Part shown: positions 22,301-27,655 of the stretch, in pieces
Layout: each line of letters begins with the position of its first letter
How positions within the stretch are numbered: position 1 is the first letter of the stretch
From: a virus
Direction: 5' to 3' (one strand)
Virus record (IMG/VR): IMGVR_UViG_3300042402_003870
Coordinates: 1 to 27,655 of that record
Length of the DNA stretch: 27,655 nt
Notes under the pieces: generated by a model
What the model saw: only the letters and a program-made list of their open reading frames with translations
The model's database searches: none
What the model was told of the DNA's origin: nothing
Made by a program: the position numbers and the translations under genes

Positions 22301-23853
22301 GTTGTTATTAAAAATACATCACCAACTCTACCAGTACCACTTACATCCAATTTATAAGCAGGACTTGTAGTACCTATGCCAACATTACCATCAGCAGCAA
22401 TACGCATTCTTTCACCACAAGTTCCACCTGTTGTGGTAAAAAATTTCATATGACTTGGTGCGCCACTCGCAGTAGATGAACTTACAACTAAGAAAGCACT
22501 TCCTGTCAAATTATTTGGAGCTCCATTCAATGGCCCCAATGTACCAATATTACCAAATGCTATAGTATTGTTACCATTAGCAGCATTAGCAACGAATAAA
22601 TTACCCTTTAAATCTAATTTTGTAGCAGGACTTGTAGATCCTATACCAACATTACCACCGTTCGTTATATAAAATCTTGAAGTTCCACTCTTTTTAATGT
22701 TTACCAGATCAGCTGCACCAGTATTATCAAGATCCAACATGAAAGTACCACCATGATCTCCCACTGCTTGAAAAGAACCATTTGTTATCAATCCATAATT
22801 ACCAGCAGATGAAAAAGAACGCACACCACCAATTACATCCAATTTAACACCAGGACTACTTGTACCAATACCTAAGTTACCATTGGTATCAATACGCATT
22901 CTTTCACTACCATTGTTGTAAATAGAAATGAATCCTGAGTTAGTATTAACAATATAACAATCAACGCCTGGTTTATGTATATAAAAATTTGTACCTGCAC
23001 TTCTTAAAGCAAGCAAAGCATCAGTATTTCCATATAATTCTAAAAGACCTCTATTTGACGTTGGATATGAAAATGTTGATGTGCCTATACCCACGTTGCC
23101 GTAGAAAACAGCTGCCGGTACACTTGCTGAACCTGTAACATGTAATTTACCTACAGGATTGTTTGTACCAATACCCACTTTGTTATTAATTACTACAAAA
23201 TCATTCGTACCATATTGACCGCCTACAATTCTGTCATCAGCAAATACTTCCAATACAGGCAAACCAGCACTATTATTGACTGACATCAAACTATCACTTA
23301 AATCGTCAATTACACTAAATAATGTACCATTTGTACCATCAGCTCTTAATAATGTTGCACCAGATGTAGCAGAGGTAACATGTAATTTAGCAAGAGGATT
23401 GGTAAATCCACTACCAATACCTAAATTACCATTGCCTGTTAATATCATTTGCAATGTACTATTAGGTCTAAAGAACATGTCATAGTTACCTAATGTTTGA
23501 ATAAATGCTTGACCACTCCAATTTAATATATCACCCCCATTTATTCTTACATTACCAATTACATGAAACTTATCAGCAGGACTTGTTGTACCTACACCTA
23601 CATTTGTACCATTATCGTATATTAAGCTGTTTGCTATGGTACTATTTCCAGTAAATTTGCTTAAAAAATTGGAGGTTGGTTGTGCCGATGTTACAAATGC
23701 TCCACCGCCTCCGGTTGATATGGAACTTGCTGATAGTGGACCCGTGACAAGCAAGGTATTGCCTGTTAACTTTAAAGTATTAGTTACGTTATCACCTTTG
23801 ACTGAGAAAAAGTCTATTTTACCAATAGCTGGATTTATTACGATATCTGCCAT
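16351..23853 (-). CDS. Giant tail fibre with beta repeats and C-terminal S74 chaperone
   Basis: A 2500-residue fibre or adhesin. Residues about 1-80 form a short N-terminal attachment region. Residues 85-1965 carry some 23 repeats of the VGIGTTSP-x3-KL-x-V-x-G type separated by variable beta-rich segments. About 1985-2335 is an array of 17-residue NSAFGYxALxxNTTGxN units, like the YadA-type left-handed beta roll. The last 116 residues form a peptidase S74 intramolecular chaperone: S2385 and K2390 in LSDFRDKTDI are the self-cleavage dyad, followed by VEKLRPVTFKW, GFIAQEL and a final coiled coil. S74 domains trimerise the fibre and then cut themselves off. It probably forms a long homotrimeric receptor-binding fibre. 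It is co-oriented with the LamG genes upstream. Confidence 0.9.
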   Translation of the reverse strand: MADIVINPAIGKIDFFSVKGDNVTNTLKLTGNTLLVTGPLSASSISTGGGGAFVTSAQPTSNFLSKFTGNSTIANSLIYDNGTNVGVGTTSPADKFHVIGNVRINGGDILNWSGQAFIQTLGNYDMFFRPNSTLQMILTGNGNLGIGSGFTNPLAKLHVTSATSGATLLRADGTNGTLFSVIDDLSDSLMSVNNSAGLPVLEVFADDRIVGGQYGTNDFVVINNKVGIGTNNPVGKLHVTGSASVPAAVFYGNVGIGTSTFSYPTSNRGLLELYGNTDALLALRSAGTNFYIHKPGVDCYIVNTNSGFISIYNNGSERMRIDTNGNLGIGTSSPGVKLDVIGGVRSFSSAGNYGLITNGSFQAVGDHGGTFMLDLDNTGAADLVNIKKSGTSRFYITNGGNVGIGSTSPATKLDLKGNLFVANAANGNNTIAFGNIGTLGPLNGAPNNLTGSAFLVVSSSTASGAPSHMKFFTTTGGTCGERMRIAADGNVGIGTTSPAYKLDVSGTGRVGDVFLITTATTSDARLEIGSGRSGNGNSYVDLIGDATYPDFGLRLIRYDTGANANSRLEHKGTGQLQLFSTEAGSVTISTTSTERMRVDSSGNIGIGTTTPSQLLHVAGNVKLNSVFGEASTTGVTAITHTTDSTQPSMYLWGKDHATYPGQVHIIGRSDNVSADAGRIAFYDYNGSGWDLNMVINKSGNVGIGTSTPRQILHINGSILLDGLQNGYEQGSTRAIGYGSNSGAVNTDGFSGMDIQSVNAPAPNGGNYSQNVRFWTHHYGTGTGNTPRMILQYNGNVGIGTTSPIAKLEAYGGSMDPTLTPGDPSIFSVNSLGVQLAVGRMVTTPFSVWFQGKHATVGGGLTYPIVLNPLGGNVGIGTTSPASKLHISGSGQTIMRLDSDTTTSVSQFQIKAASDAVLIMGMLGGSAASTNFGVTAAGQAYFGTSTLGSPHPTSLVIGNVSNIPIVFSTTNTERMRILSDGNVGIGTTSPGYKLEVTGTGFFSSNLTANGVTIGASDVRSSSNILTLGGTSERIRIDTNGNVGIGTSSPRVLLDLAKANNVGQVLLIGETSTNVRTGFGLDSSTAGMRIFCPNLSSQAIDMGGISTSDGSTWTRNHSFGVAGKNSWLNEQGGNVGIGTSSPSATLTVIATNNTGSRIQLGTASTSTFMDANKVNDFMVLTAPFGNNPASVSNAGAKWGIKMNGSIDGINTKGKAACIYAVSEDGAGYNRTVGMALHTSGFDLDNAERVRITNGGYVGIGTSTTTSGLQIQTEGTNTASGSFLFVRSTNASFGGGAIGVGYQYAAAVGNNYTPFRIRGGSTNAIFTINSSGTVYAGDTTGAVIYGNHDPYYTFNQDTNTGMDWAAADTLTFKTGGTERLRIDTNGNVGIGTTVQNQKLSIYPGTTGGISLQDSGGTTRSYFFIDNTNPTYSTGIRTTNYYIDFDSSGGAQNAIRFYTGTGAIGTGTERMRVTGTGNIGIGTSSPISKLNAYASGSNLSVLKIDGGNGTLFEVTDQLSGSLFSVNTIAGLPVMEAFSNNRVVMGKYNANDFVISGSRVGIGTSNPSNKTTIEADATGVSFADNGIGQLVIRGATNTAKRLALGIDTTNNIGVIQSQLYGTGQYPLALNPAGGSVGIGTTSPTAKLYVSAGTLAVNTRAMFINADITTNSSVYTHTLNLIDGSADANPTSLALGLYSHVVFRNRPVSAGSAGGILDIYTRGVLTDPTVKMTITDVGNVGIGTTSPSGKLHLDDATAPYITITRTGVPTWQLRNNFPSNQYGFSFNNTTAGTVPLFIGAGGNIGIGLDSPGAKLDIASTQANGIVMRFDTSTNYNAWIRPYWNSNTDTRIDFAINRSAGVTPDVIMSVGYGTNVGIGTTAPVAKLHTVTTTAGSTVIRADGTSGTLFSVVDDLSDSLMSVNNSAGLPVFEVFANDRIVGGQYGVNDFVVINNKVGIGTNNPSGKLHVSGSNATSIIDGLSIGRGSGNVVTNTVIGNGALSSNTTGFYNSAIGYKALYSNTFGEYNTAVGYQALFSNTEGINNDAFGAQSLYSNTFGYSNSAFGMYSMYSNTIGNNNSAFGYGTLYENIEGNLNCAFGAQVLRNNTLGNYNNSFGYESMRYNTTGENNSAFGAYALRKNTTGIKNNAFGNWALESNTFGYHNNAFGYLALTLNTIGNNNSAFGYRSLYSNTTGSNNNSFGYKALFANTTSNNNAFGYQALYTSTTGSRNSAFGHMALRNLTTASDNTAFGYKTLLSGSNGQFSQRNTAMGSRASEAGGGVSNSAFGFEALRYSGFNANSAFGAYTLRNQRTTGTANSNSAFGYKALINNISGYTNSAFGANAGTTVTGGINLTIIGASAEPSSATATNQITLGNSSVTSLRCQVTTITALSDFRDKTDITDIQLGLSFVEKLRPVTFKWDRREWYTDGNRDGSKKDSVIQAGFIAQELKALQEEEGVEFLKLVYEDNPDKLEATPGNLMIPLIKAVQELSTKVKTLEAKVQILESK
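16354..16701 (-). other. Peptidase S74 autoproteolytic chaperone domain
   Basis: Codons 2385-2500 of the giant fibre. Cleavage before S2385 would release a peptide of 116 residues. The end (LIKAVQELSTKVKTLEAKV) is a trimeric coiled-coil candidate. Confidence 0.85.
16845..17905 (-). repeat. 51-bp tandem array encoding NSAFG (YadA-like) units
   Basis: About 20 units are present. The first 13 or so keep a period of 17 codons almost without change (e.g. NSAFGYRSLYSNTTGSN, NNAFGYQALYTSTTGSR). Units nearer the S74 domain vary between 16 and 20 residues. The DNA copies are diverged rather than identical, so the array is old and under protein-level selection. Confidence 0.85.
17983..18225 (-). repeat. 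Long internal duplication of the fibre, copy C-terminal
   Basis: Encodes RADGTSGTLFSVVDDLSDSL, an AGLPVFEVFANDRIVGGQYG stretch and FVVINNKVGIGTNNPSG. It is nearly identical in protein to the copy at 23159-23400; the DNA differs at many third positions. Confidence 0.85.
19171..19400 (-). repeat. Long internal duplication of the fibre, diverged middle copy
   Basis: Encodes GNGTLFEVTDQLSGSLFSV, AGLPVMEAFSNNRVVMGKYN and FVISGSRVGIGTSNPS. It is clearly related to, but more diverged than, the copies at 17983-18225 and 23159-23400. Confidence 0.75.
23159..23400 (-). repeat. Long internal duplication of the fibre, copy N-terminal
   Basis: Encodes RADGTNGTLFSVIDDLSDSL, AGLPVLEVFADDRIVGGQYG and FVVINNKVGIGTNNPVG. 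Two copies near opposite ends of a 2500-residue fibre being this similar suggests recent copying or strong structural constraint. Confidence 0.85.
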
Positions 23854-23895
23854 ATGTTATATAAATAGAATAAAATCCTTATAACCAAACACTAA

Positions 23896-25950
23896 TTATA
23901 AACCAAATCTACCTTTTGTAGCATTGTAATTTTGTAACACTTCAGCATCAGTTAGTTGTCTATTATATATTCTAGTTATTGCAACATTAGCCCCCAATAA
24001 ATTCGATGGGGATCCTGTAACCAATCCTGCTGCTATTGTAACATTAACATTTCCACTGGTAAATGTTGTATTACCTACAGTTGATTCCAATATTCCATTT
24101 AAATAAACTTTTTGTCCAGCACTTCCAATACTACCAACACATTGAACCCATGTATTATTTGGTAAACTTGTAGTAGTATAAGCAGTCCCAGCTCCACGCC
24201 ATCCTAACTTACCAACATAACCCACATCGTTTGATTTCCATAATATCCACTCAACATTTATTCCTTTAGCAACTATCATAGGATGTGTATATGTTGACCA
24301 ATTTGTACATAGTACCCAAGCTTCGACTGTGATATTATTTCCATTATTAAAATTACTATTACTAGAAATTGAAGCATAATCATTTGTACCGTCAAATATT
24401 ATAGCTCCGTTATTATCAGAAGTATATGTTGGGCCATTTATTAATGAACCACTATAGTTATTTCCACTTACATCATACCACGTTGTACCTGATCCAGCAT
24501 AACTAAATGAATTACCCGCATCAAGATTTAATGCGAGACCATTAGTTACAATATAACTTGCAAATCTAGCTTTTTGTGATTCATAATTCTGAGCAACTTC
24601 CGTAGCCGACAACGCTCTACTATACATTAAAAAATTGGCAATATCGCCACTAAACATATAATCTACACTACTTCCATTTTTTCCTAATTGCAAACCTACG
24701 TTAAAAACAGCAGCACCTGTAGTAGCTTGAGAATCTTCAAAAACACCATTTCTATAAATTTTTACCGTCGCTCCATCATAAGTTACACAATAATGTCCAT
24801 AAGATCCAAGTGGTATGCTTACAGTTTTATTGTAATATTTTTCACCAAAAACACCACCATGCGTATAAGCCCAACTATTGTCTCCAAACCAATAAAATGT
24901 AGAATTACCGTAAGATGAAAGAGCCATTTTACTTTCAGCATTTCTTCTAGCCCAAAACGAAAATGTATATGAAGCAAACGTTCCTAAAGCATTGGGGTAT
25001 GTAATAATGTCTGTGATGCCATCAAATGAAAAACTTTTATTATAAGAAGAATATTGAGGCATATCTACGGTTGTTCCATTTCCCAACAACCAAGGATTAG
25101 TAAATCCTCCTGCTAAATTGAGTGTACTTCTATCGGTATTAGATATACCCCACTTTTGTCCAAGATATGTGTTTACTTGTTTAACTTCTATTGCAGATAA
25201 CCCACGATTAAAAATAATAATTTCACACTGAATGCCATTAAAAAATCTACTAAAAGTGTCTGTATTTGATCCCCAAGAACCTATTAACCAACCTTTTGTA
25301 TCTTCTGTCCATGTAGAACTTGGAGATGGTACAGGAGTTACAGAAGTACCATTATATCCACCAGTTATAGTAGTAGAATCTTTAGTTATCCAATAACAAT
25401 ATGTTGTATTATTAGAGTATGCAGTTGACCCAATATTACCTGCTGGAGTAAATCCTGTGTCTTGAAATCCCCAATAATATTGATCAGTAACTCCATTTCT
25501 TTCTATTGAAAAACCAGCATATTGAACATTTGCTCCTCCGTGATAATTATCTAAAATTTGTGAATACGAATTAGTTTCTCCGGCAGTTCTCCAAACTACG
25601 AAAACAGAACCTCCAGTTCTATTATTAATTATTGTACTATTGTATCTTAAATACTGACCAGAAGAGGCAGTAAATTGAATTGCTTTTCTACTATTTACAA
25701 CTGCGCTTCTTGATGGTTGATTTCCAGCAGTGGCTTGGAAAAAATGTCTATTGTTTCCACTTTTATCTCTCCATTGACTAACACTTGTTCCAGAACTATA
25801 ACTAAATGTAGTGTCATCCGATGCATCTAACCATAAAGCCAATCCATCTTTTACTGGAAGATCCATTGCTGGATATGATTTATTTTGTGATGGATCTAAA
25901 CACATTACTAAACCGTCCTGAACTATTTTGGGGGAATATTGTAAAGCCAT
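23896..25950 (-). CDS. Multi-LamG (concanavalin-like) tail adhesin
   Basis: This 684-residue protein has three LamG/concanavalin-A-like lectin folds. One starts at GLVMCLDPSQNKSYP (13-27), appears interrupted, and resumes near 280 (LAGGFTNPWLLGNGT, SFSFDG), ending near 455. A complete module (LPVKDGLALWLDASD, with SVFVVWRT and GWLIGSWG) fills residues 31-270. A last module runs from about 468 (VTNGLALNLDAGNSFSY, IIFDGTNDY) to the C-terminus. The end LTDAEVLQNYNATKGRFGL is a shared family signature. These domains bind carbohydrate, consistent with a receptor-binding appendage. It sits between a related gene (3-base gap) and the giant fibre. Confidence 0.85.
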   Translation of the reverse strand: MALQYSPKIVQDGLVMCLDPSQNKSYPAMDLPVKDGLALWLDASDDTTFSYSSGTSVSQWRDKSGNNRHFFQATAGNQPSRSAVVNSRKAIQFTASSGQYLRYNSTIINNRTGGSVFVVWRTAGETNSYSQILDNYHGGANVQYAGFSIERNGVTDQYYWGFQDTGFTPAGNIGSTAYSNNTTYCYWITKDSTTITGGYNGTSVTPVPSPSSTWTEDTKGWLIGSWGSNTDTFSRFFNGIQCEIIIFNRGLSAIEVKQVNTYLGQKWGISNTDRSTLNLAGGFTNPWLLGNGTTVDMPQYSSYNKSFSFDGITDIITYPNALGTFASYTFSFWARRNAESKMALSSYGNSTFYWFGDNSWAYTHGGVFGEKYYNKTVSIPLGSYGHYCVTYDGATVKIYRNGVFEDSQATTGAAVFNVGLQLGKNGSSVDYMFSGDIANFLMYSRALSATEVAQNYESQKARFASYIVTNGLALNLDAGNSFSYAGSGTTWYDVSGNNYSGSLINGPTYTSDNNGAIIFDGTNDYASISSNSNFNNGNNITVEAWVLCTNWSTYTHPMIVAKGINVEWILWKSNDVGYVGKLGWRGAGTAYTTTSLPNNTWVQCVGSIGSAGQKVYLNGILESTVGNTTFTSGNVNVTIAAGLVTGSPSNLLGANVAITRIYNRQLTDAEVLQNYNATKGRFGL

Positions 25951-25953
25951 AAA

Positions 25954-27099
25954 TTATAATCCAAATCTTGTTTTATCCGTTTGAAAATTTTGAGATATTT
26001 CAGTTGCACTTAATACTCTATTATATAATTGAAATAAAGCTATATTACAATTTGCTAATAGATTAGTATATTGTGCTCCAATGTAAAAATTTCCTGACAA
26101 ATTTACATAAGGTATAGATGACGATCCATTTGTTAATGACCCATTAATGTATATGTACGCAATAGAAGATAATGTACTGACTGTAACTGCTACATGACAC
26201 CAAGTTCCTAATCCAACATTTACTCCGGAAGATATTGTAGTACTTGAACCAGCAGCTTGATTATAATGAAATCCTACATTAGAAGGAGTAAATATTGTAT
26301 AAGTACCAAATCCATCACATCCAAATATTCTACTGCCATTAGCAGTATCACTTATCCATTTGCAAAAAAACATAAAAGTATATTCTGAATAACTACCACC
26401 AGAAGGCGTTATAACATAATCGTCAACACCGTCAAATATAATATTACCGCCATTTGATGAATTAAATAGTGGTCCATTAGTTAAAGTAGCCGTTCTATTA
26501 TTTCCACTAACATCTTTCCATACTGTATTTCCAAAATAATATGGATTAAAATTTGTTGCGGCGGAAGCTCTTTCTACTTGAATACTATCAACCCATTGAG
26601 TGACTCCGTTATTATAATTGTCTATTCTAAACTGAACATAAGCTGCGCTTGCATTTGAAAATGTATAAGTTCCTGATACTCTAGTCCAACTAGTTGTTAC
26701 GTTATAATATGTTTGACCAAGAGCTATATATCCACCAGAAGAATTAGCTTCGAATATCATTGCTGAAGCCGTGTAATTAGAACTTCCTTTTGTCCAAAAA
26801 CTAAATGTCCATGTTTGTCCGCTAGCGGCAGGAGCTAAATTCCAATTGGAATTACCATATGTTTGTGTATAAGCTGATGTTCCGCTAGTTACTATTTTTA
26901 AAGGAATAGATCCATACTGTCTAGTAATTGTGGTATCTCTAGAAAGAGTCATCTGGTATCCACCGCCATTAACAGCCCAAGCATATGGATCTATAGGATT
27001 AGGCAATACATTTGGACTATAACTTCTCATATAAGAAGCATCCAAATCTAAAACCAATCCACTCCTAACTATTTGTGGTCCGTTATTTACTGTACTCAT
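25954..27099 (-). CDS. LamG adhesin with an inserted CBM-like domain
   Basis: A 381-residue paralogue of its neighbour. It begins PQIVRSGLVLDLDASYMRSY (9-28), then has a galactose-binding/CBM4_9-like beta sandwich at about 32-188 (typical parts: WTFSFWTKGSS, TSWTRVSGTYTFSNA, TQWVDSIQVER). It resumes the LamG fold with TVWKDVSGNNR (192-202), NIIFDGVDDYV and WCHVAVTV, and ends LSATEISQNFQTDKTRFGL. The CBM-like domain thus sits inside a LamG module at the place where the next gene carries a whole extra LamG module. It probably forms part of the same receptor-binding structure. The ATG lies 3 bases after the preceding stop. Confidence 0.82.
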   Translation of the reverse strand: MSTVNNGPQIVRSGLVLDLDASYMRSYSPNVLPNPIDPYAWAVNGGGYQMTLSRDTTITRQYGSIPLKIVTSGTSAYTQTYGNSNWNLAPAASGQTWTFSFWTKGSSNYTASAMIFEANSSGGYIALGQTYYNVTTSWTRVSGTYTFSNASAAYVQFRIDNYNNGVTQWVDSIQVERASAATNFNPYYFGNTVWKDVSGNNRTATLTNGPLFNSSNGGNIIFDGVDDYVITPSGGSYSEYTFMFFCKWISDTANGSRIFGCDGFGTYTIFTPSNVGFHYNQAAGSSTTISSGVNVGLGTWCHVAVTVSTLSSIAYIYINGSLTNGSSSIPYVNLSGNFYIGAQYTNLLANCNIALFQLYNRVLSATEISQNFQTDKTRFGL

Positions 27100-27102
27100 A
27101 TT

Positions 27103-27655
27103 TTATACTCCATAAGTTTTACGGGTTGCGGTAAAGTTTTGTAATACTTCAGCAGCAGATAATGCGGTTCTATTTACTGTAACTTGACCAATTTGTCCAT
27201 TCCAGGCATAACTTGCTTGTTCAAAAACTCTTCCTATGTACACCGGATGTGCAGAGTTTTGACAAATTCTTGTTCTAGCTGTCGGAGTTACAAATGACAC
27301 ACCATTTATATACAAATATAAATAAGAATTATCAAATACAAAAGTTATAAAATACCAAGTTCCTATTGTTGGATTCCATGTTTGAGTTACAGTATCTGCA
27401 CCAGAACTATCTCCAATTCCTCCTCTCAAAGCATTTCCACTAATCCAATCTATATACCATGTTTGTTGTCCAGTTGTTCCCCCATTCGTTTTTCCAATAA
27501 TTCCATGATATGTAGTGGCAGAAGATATGGCTGGATTAACCCAAGCACATATGGTACCATTTTGTAAATTTAATTCGGTACCTAAATATATACTATTACT
27601 TGATCCATTAAAATAATATCCGTTACCATTAAATAAAACATTAGTCAAATTTGCA
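27103..27655 (-). CDS. LamG adhesin, 5' end cut by the window edge
   Basis: At least 183 codons of a third LamG paralogue, running off the right edge. The frame is open to the edge, and the only in-window start (a TTG at 27648) is not convincing. The visible part contains LFNGNGYYFNGSSNSIYLG, TICAWVNPAI, GTWYFITFVFDN, YLYINGV and the C-terminal LSAAEVLQNFTATRKTYGV, so it is the C-terminal lectin fold. Three bases separate its stop from the next start, as between the other two LamG genes. It presumably starts with a GLVLxLD segment outside the window. Confidence 0.8.
   Translation of the reverse strand, partial: ANLTNVLFNGNGYYFNGSSNSIYLGTELNLQNGTICAWVNPAISSATTYHGIIGKTNGGTTGQQTWYIDWISGNALRGGIGDSSGADTVTQTWNPTIGTWYFITFVFDNSYLYLYINGVSFVTPTARTRICQNSAHPVYIGRVFEQASYAWNGQIGQVTVNRTALSAAEVLQNFTATRKTYGV

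Larger units (their letters stand above)
17965..23601 (-). repeat. About 23 dispersed VGIGTTSP repeat units in the fibre
   Basis: Each unit encodes a version of GNVGIGTTSP-x3-KLxVxG, at irregular spacing of roughly 40-110 residues. Between units the sequence varies freely but often holds (S/T)ERMRI just before the next unit. The order and spacing fit repeating beta-prism or beta-helix modules in a trimeric shaft. Confidence 0.8.

Noticed and set aside
23860-23867. TATAAATA, identical to the T4 late promoter core
   Set aside because: It points rightward, antisense to the LamG genes, with no rightward gene downstream; likely chance in an A/T-rich gap.
17160-23884. Many ORFs of 60-100 codons on the plus strand opposite the giant fibre, e.g. 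19037-19318 and 20744-21043
   Set aside because: They are antisense shadows of a highly repetitive coding sequence, recur with the repeat period, and have no protein-like features or spacing signals.
1-27655. tRNA genes, CRISPR arrays, insertion sequences, integrase or attachment sites
   Set aside because: No cloverleaf/T-loop pattern, regularly spaced direct repeats with spacers, transposase motifs or terminal inverted repeats were seen; the only repeat arrays are protein-coding.

Overview
The window reads as part of the genome of a large, AT-rich tailed bacteriophage (Caudoviricetes). It has densely packed and often overlapping small genes of unknown function, a phage-type ATP-dependent DNA ligase, a free-standing GIY-YIG homing endonuclease, a Mom-like DNA hypermodification enzyme, and more than 10 kb of tail-fibre genes ending in a peptidase S74 intramolecular chaperone domain. 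I see no tRNA, rRNA, CRISPR array, insertion sequence or integrase. TGA is used as a stop. Almost no start codon has a Shine-Dalgarno sequence; starts follow A/T-rich tracts or overlap the upstream stop. This suggests a host with weak SD dependence (Bacteroidota would fit), but the host cannot be assigned from this window.

Layout. (1) 1-5728, rightward: a possibly 5'-truncated small gene and a strong intrinsic terminator, then a nucleotidyltransferase-fold protein, a CMP/dCMP-deaminase-fold protein and a DNA ligase, the last two behind similar TTGACT-type promoters. A run of about ten tightly overlapping small ORFs follows, including a 30-codon membrane microprotein, a tail-anchored protein, an exported protein next to a lipoprotein, and cysteine-rich likely zinc binders. 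(2) 5715-6101, leftward: a GNAT acetyltransferase. (3) 6192-12194, rightward: behind a third TTGACT-type promoter lies a T5orf172-like/SF2 helicase fusion, then an Eco57I/TaqI-like adenine methyltransferase relative and a Mom-family protein. Next come a small unknown gene, a GIY-YIG/NUMOD endonuclease whose 5' end overlaps a small basic ORF in another frame, and an FkbM-type methyltransferase. (4) 12191-27655, leftward: reading in the direction of transcription (right to left), three LamG/concanavalin-like adhesin genes (the rightmost cut by the window edge), a 2500-residue S74 fibre made of beta repeats, a DUF7936-like/Ig-domain tail protein, a sulfotransferase, two paralogous small helical proteins, a 92-residue protein, a terminator, and two glycosyltransferases. 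No gene-free stretch exceeds about 110 bases.

How the genes may work together. The helicase/methyltransferase/Mom operon looks like a genome-modification or anti-restriction module, although two signature motifs (Walker A threonine and NPPY) are altered, which suggests repurposing. The FkbM methyltransferase, GT4, GT2 and sulfotransferase form a possible glycan-tailoring set beside the tail genes, where it could decorate virion proteins or alter host surface glycans. The LamG proteins and S74 fibre are probably receptor-binding appendages diversified by domain insertion and internal duplication. These functional links are inferences from families and gene order.
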